Below, one piece after another: positions 5,074 through 7,715 of a stretch of DNA of 7,715 bases. Position 1 is the first letter of the stretch; each line of letters starts with the position of its first letter. The position numbers were made by a program, and so were the translations under genes. Where the stretch lies: assembly GCA_051009015.1 (NCBI GenBank), contig JBPCWZ010000089.1, positions 1 to 7,715 of the forward strand, written 5' to 3'. The notes beneath the pieces are model-generated. The model did not search any database and was not told the origin of the DNA. It worked only from the letters and a program-made list of their open reading frames with translations. This stretch comes from JAHRAH01 sp051009015 (GTDB lineage: Bacteria; Pseudomonadota; Gammaproteobacteria; Tethybacterales; Persebacteraceae).

Positions 5074-7677
5074 TACCAGTTTGCCTTGTTCGTCTTGTTC
5101 GCCTTCGGCGTCTATGCGGGCGATGCCGGTCAAACGGCTGCCCGCGTCAAGGCGTATCAAACTGACGCCCTGTGTGTTGCGCCCCATTCGGCGGATGGTG
5201 TCCATCGCCGTTCTGACCATTACGCCGCCGTCTGTGATTAGCATTAGTTCGTCGCCTTCTCCGGCGACAACCGCGCCGACAACTTTGCCGTTCTTTTCGT
5301 TAACTTTTAATGCCAAAACGCCTTGTCCGCCGCGCCCTTTGACCGGAAACTCACCCGCCGCCGTTCGCTTTCCGCGACCTTGTTCGGCGGCGATAAGTAT
5401 CGCCTTTTTCTTCGCTTCCTGCGGTGTGAGGGCGAGAAGAGATACGACAGATTGCCCCGGCTTCAAACGCATTCCGCGCACGCCGCGCGCCGACCTGCCA
5501 AGTTGCCGCAAAGCACCGGCGTGAAAATGCGTGGCTTTTCCGGCATCCGAAAACAAAATAAGAGAGTCGTCATCCGATGTCAATGCGGCATTGATAAGAG
5601 AGTCGCCTTCGTCCAAAGTAATGGCGATAATGCCGCTTTGGCGCGGGTTGGAATATGCCGATAAAACCGTCCGCTTGACCGTCCCCTGCGCGGTGCCGAA
5701 AACAATGCTGCGCTCGCCGTCAAAAGCGCGCACCGCCAAAACCGTCTGCACATTCTCATGCTCGGCAAGCGGCAGCAGATTGACAATCGGGCGACCGCGG
5801 CTGATGCGCGTTGCAAGCGGCAACTCATATACTTTCTTCCAATAAACCCGCCCGCGGTTGGTAAAGATAAGAAGATAATCGTGCGTGCTGGCGACAAACA
5901 AACGCTTGATAAAATCGTTCTCCCTTGTGGCAGCCGCCTGCTTGCCGCGCCCGCCGCGCTTTTGGGCGCGGTAGTCGGATATCGGCTGGCGTTTGACATA
6001 GTTGCTGTTGGAGAATGTAACAACCATCTCCTCTTCGGCTATCAAACTCTCAATGTCCAAATCGCCCTCGTCGGCGACTATCTCGCTGCGGCGCGGCGTG
6101 GCAAACATCTTGCGCACAAGTTCCAGTTCGGTTTTTATCACGCTCTTTATCTTTTCGGCATCGGCAAGCAAATCCAGCAACTCCGATATTTTGCCGATGA
6201 CTTCGGCATAATCGGCGAGTATCTTCTCCCGCTCCATCGCCGTCAAACGCGAAAGGCGCATTTCCAATATCGCCTTTGCCTGCGCGCTTGTGAACCAATA
6301 CATCGGCTTGCCTTTTGTCATCTGCAAACCGCGCCCCGATTGGGATTCATCAAGAGGCGCGACTTCCGAAAGCATCTTTTCGGGCAGCCGCGAAAGCATC
6401 TGCGCTACCGCCGGGGCATGCCAGCCGCGCGCGAGTAATTGCTCTTCGGCATCCGCCGGGGATTTGGCAAGTTTTATCATATCCACAACTTCATCAACAT
6501 TCGCCACCGCCGCCGCATGCCCTTCCAGCAAGTGCGCCCGCGCCCGCGCCTTTTTCAGTTCAAACAAAGCGCGCTTGACGACAACTTCGCGGCGATGGTC
6601 CAGAAAATGCCGCAAAATATCGCGCAGGTTCATAGAGCGCGGAATGCCATCGGCAAGGGCGACCATATTGACCGAAAAGTTATCCTGCATTTGCGTTTCT
6701 TTGTAAAGGCGGTTGAGGGCGACATCGGCATTTTCGCCGCGCCGCAACTCAATGACAACGCGGATTCCCTCGCGGTCGGATTCGTCGCGCAAATCGGATA
6801 TGCCTTCCAGTTTTTTATCGCGCGACAGGTCGGCGATGCGCTCTATCAGCGTCGACTTATTGACCTGATACGGCAACTCGTCTATGATAATCGCCTTGCG
6901 GTTGCCGCTTTTGTCAATATCCTCAAAGTGCGTGCGCGCGCGCATGACGACTCTGCCATTGCCGGTATGATAGGCGGAGCGGGCGCCGGAAGTGCCGTGG
7001 ATGAAAGCGCCGGTGGGAAAATCCGGCGCGGGGATTTTTTGGATAAGTTCGTCAATCTCCGCATCCGGTTTTTTCAACAACAGCAAACAAGCGTCAATCA
7101 CTTCGCCGAGATTGTGCGGCGGAATGTTTGTCGCCATCCCGACGGCGATACCCGAAGAGCCATTGACCAAAAGCGCCGGAAAGCGCGCGGGCAAAACAAC
7201 CGGCTCGGTTTCCGCCCCGTCATAGTTGGGGACGAAATCCACGGTATCCTTGTCAATATCTTCCAAAAGCGCATGAGCGGCGCGCGACATCCGCACTTCG
7301 GTATAGCGCATTGCCGCGGCGTTATCGCCGTCTATGGAGCCGAAGTTGCCCTGCCCATCCACAAGCGGCAGGCGCATATTAAAAGGTTGCGCAAGGCGCA
7401 CGAGCGCATCATAAACCGCTTCGCCGGCATGCGGGTGATATTTGCCCAGCACATCGCCGACAATGCGGGCGGACTTCTTAAAAGGTTTGTTCCAATCGTT
7501 GCCGACTTCGTGCATGGCATAGAGAATGCGCCGATGCACGGGTTTGAGCCCGTCGCGGACATCGGGCAAAGCCCGCCCGACGATAACGCTCATCGCGTAA
7601 TCCAAATACGCGCCTTGCATCCGCTCCGTCAAACTGACGGTAGCGAGATCCTTGGCAAAATCAACTTTCAGCGACAT
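5068..7677 (-). CDS. gyrA: DNA gyrase subunit A
   Basis: GyrA is the breakage-reunion subunit of DNA gyrase (A2B2), which adds negative supercoils using ATP bound by GyrB. From ATG 7677 the protein has 869 residues, close to the 875 of E. coli. The N-terminal domain has LDYAMSVIVGRALPDVRDG (25-43), VDGQGNFGSIDGD (106-118) and AAMRYTE with catalytic Y125 preceded by R124. The GyrA box QKRGGRG (572-578) and a six-bladed C-terminal DNA-wrapping domain distinguish it from ParC. The tail is acidic (DAEGEQDEQ). The quinolone-resistance region reads HPHAGEAVYD (81-90), so E. coli G81-D82-S83 is A84-G85-E86 here, while D87 is kept as D90. A longer form from GTG 7704 would begin inside a TATAAT box, so the ATG is preferred. 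No Shine-Dalgarno sequence is seen. The glycosyltransferase gene follows after 7 bp. Confidence 0.97.
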   Translation of the reverse strand: MSLKVDFAKDLATVSLTERMQGAYLDYAMSVIVGRALPDVRDGLKPVHRRILYAMHEVGNDWNKPFKKSARIVGDVLGKYHPHAGEAVYDALVRLAQPFNMRLPLVDGQGNFGSIDGDNAAAMRYTEVRMSRAAHALLEDIDKDTVDFVPNYDGAETEPVVLPARFPALLVNGSSGIAVGMATNIPPHNLGEVIDACLLLLKKPDAEIDELIQKIPAPDFPTGAFIHGTSGARSAYHTGNGRVVMRARTHFEDIDKSGNRKAIIIDELPYQVNKSTLIERIADLSRDKKLEGISDLRDESDREGIRVVIELRRGENADVALNRLYKETQMQDNFSVNMVALADGIPRSMNLRDILRHFLDHRREVVVKRALFELKKARARAHLLEGHAAAVANVDEVVDMIKLAKSPADAEEQLLARGWHAPAVAQMLSRLPEKMLSEVAPLDESQSGRGLQMTKGKPMYWFTSAQAKAILEMRLSRLTAMEREKILADYAEVIGKISELLDLLADAEKIKSVIKTELELVRKMFATPRRSEIVADEGDLDIESLIAEEEMVVTFSNSNYVKRQPISDYRAQKRGGRGKQAAATRENDFIKRLFVASTHDYLLIFTNRGRVYWKKVYELPLATRISRGRPIVNLLPLAEHENVQTVLAVRAFDGERSIVFGTAQGTVKRTVLSAYSNPRQSGIIAITLDEGDSLINAALTSDDDSLILFSDAGKATHFHAGALRQLGRSARGVRGMRLKPGQSVVSLLALTPQEAKKKAILIAAEQGRGKRTAAGEFPVKGRGGQGVLALKVNEKNGKVVGAVVAGEGDELMLITDGGVMVRTAMDTIRRMGRNTQGVSLIRLDAGSRLTGIARIDAEGEQDEQGKLVE

Positions 7678-7695
7678 TCGGGCGGCAAAAAGGAA

Positions 7696-7701
7696 ATTAT
7701 A
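7696..7701 (-). promoter_or_regulatory. -10 box of the gyrA promoter
   Basis: A perfect TATAAT on the minus strand lies 18 nt upstream of the gyrA ATG. Transcription would begin near 7689, giving a leader of about 12 nt with no Shine-Dalgarno sequence. The -35 would fall at or beyond the right edge and cannot be judged. Confidence 0.55.
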
Positions 7702-7715
7702 CACGATATTTTGCC

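Noticed and set aside
5758..6438. A 226-codon plus-strand open frame opposite gyrA
   Set aside because: It lies wholly inside conserved gyrA coding sequence, with no ribosome-binding site or recognisable domain.
7678..7704. GTG start for gyrA at 7704, adding nine residues
   Set aside because: The GTG directly abuts the TATAAT box, so it would not be transcribed from that promoter. The known family N-terminus matches the ATG at 7677.

Overview
The window reads as a piece of a Gram-negative chromosome. GyrA is of the type I associate from memory with beta- and gammaproteobacteria, and an exported M48/TPR protease resembles BepA, an outer-membrane quality-control factor. No search was run, so the taxonomic placement is inference. 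Base composition is moderately GC-rich and genes are tightly packed, with intergenic gaps of 7 to 49 bp. There are no tRNA, rRNA, CRISPR or insertion-sequence signatures.

Layout, left to right. (1) Positions 1-1149, minus strand: a secreted ankyrin-repeat protein with a signal peptide and at least eleven 33-residue repeats. Its 3' end lies beyond the left edge. (2) 1199-1717, minus: moaC, molybdenum cofactor biosynthesis. (3) 1736-3160, plus: a BepA-like periplasmic M48 metalloprotease with a TPR-like C-terminal half. (4) 3177-3911, plus: a second, shorter ankyrin protein without a signal peptide, 16 bp after the protease. (5) 3915-3934: a perfect hairpin matching the dRS3-type repeat form, between convergent genes. 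(6) 3942-5060, minus: a polyprenyl-phosphate glycosyltransferase (GT2, DPM1-like) fused to a four-helix GtrA-like membrane domain. (7) 5068-7677, minus: full-length gyrA, 7 bp upstream of the glycosyltransferase gene and probably co-transcribed with it.

The likely transcription units are gyrA then GT2-GtrA (minus), the M48 protease then ankyrin 2 (plus), and moaC (minus) with possible read-through into ankyrin 1, which also has its own candidate promoter. moaC and the protease gene are divergent with only 18 bp between start codons. Two overlapping -10-like boxes fill that gap and predict near-leaderless messages.

Most of the window is housekeeping. The items most worth a second look are the altered quinolone-resistance-determining region of GyrA (AGE where E. 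coli has GDS), the overlapping divergent -10 boxes, and the two related ankyrin genes in inverted orientation around moaC and the protease, one of which carries a nearly unchanged 99-bp tandem duplication. I found no convincing evidence of a wholly new biological system.
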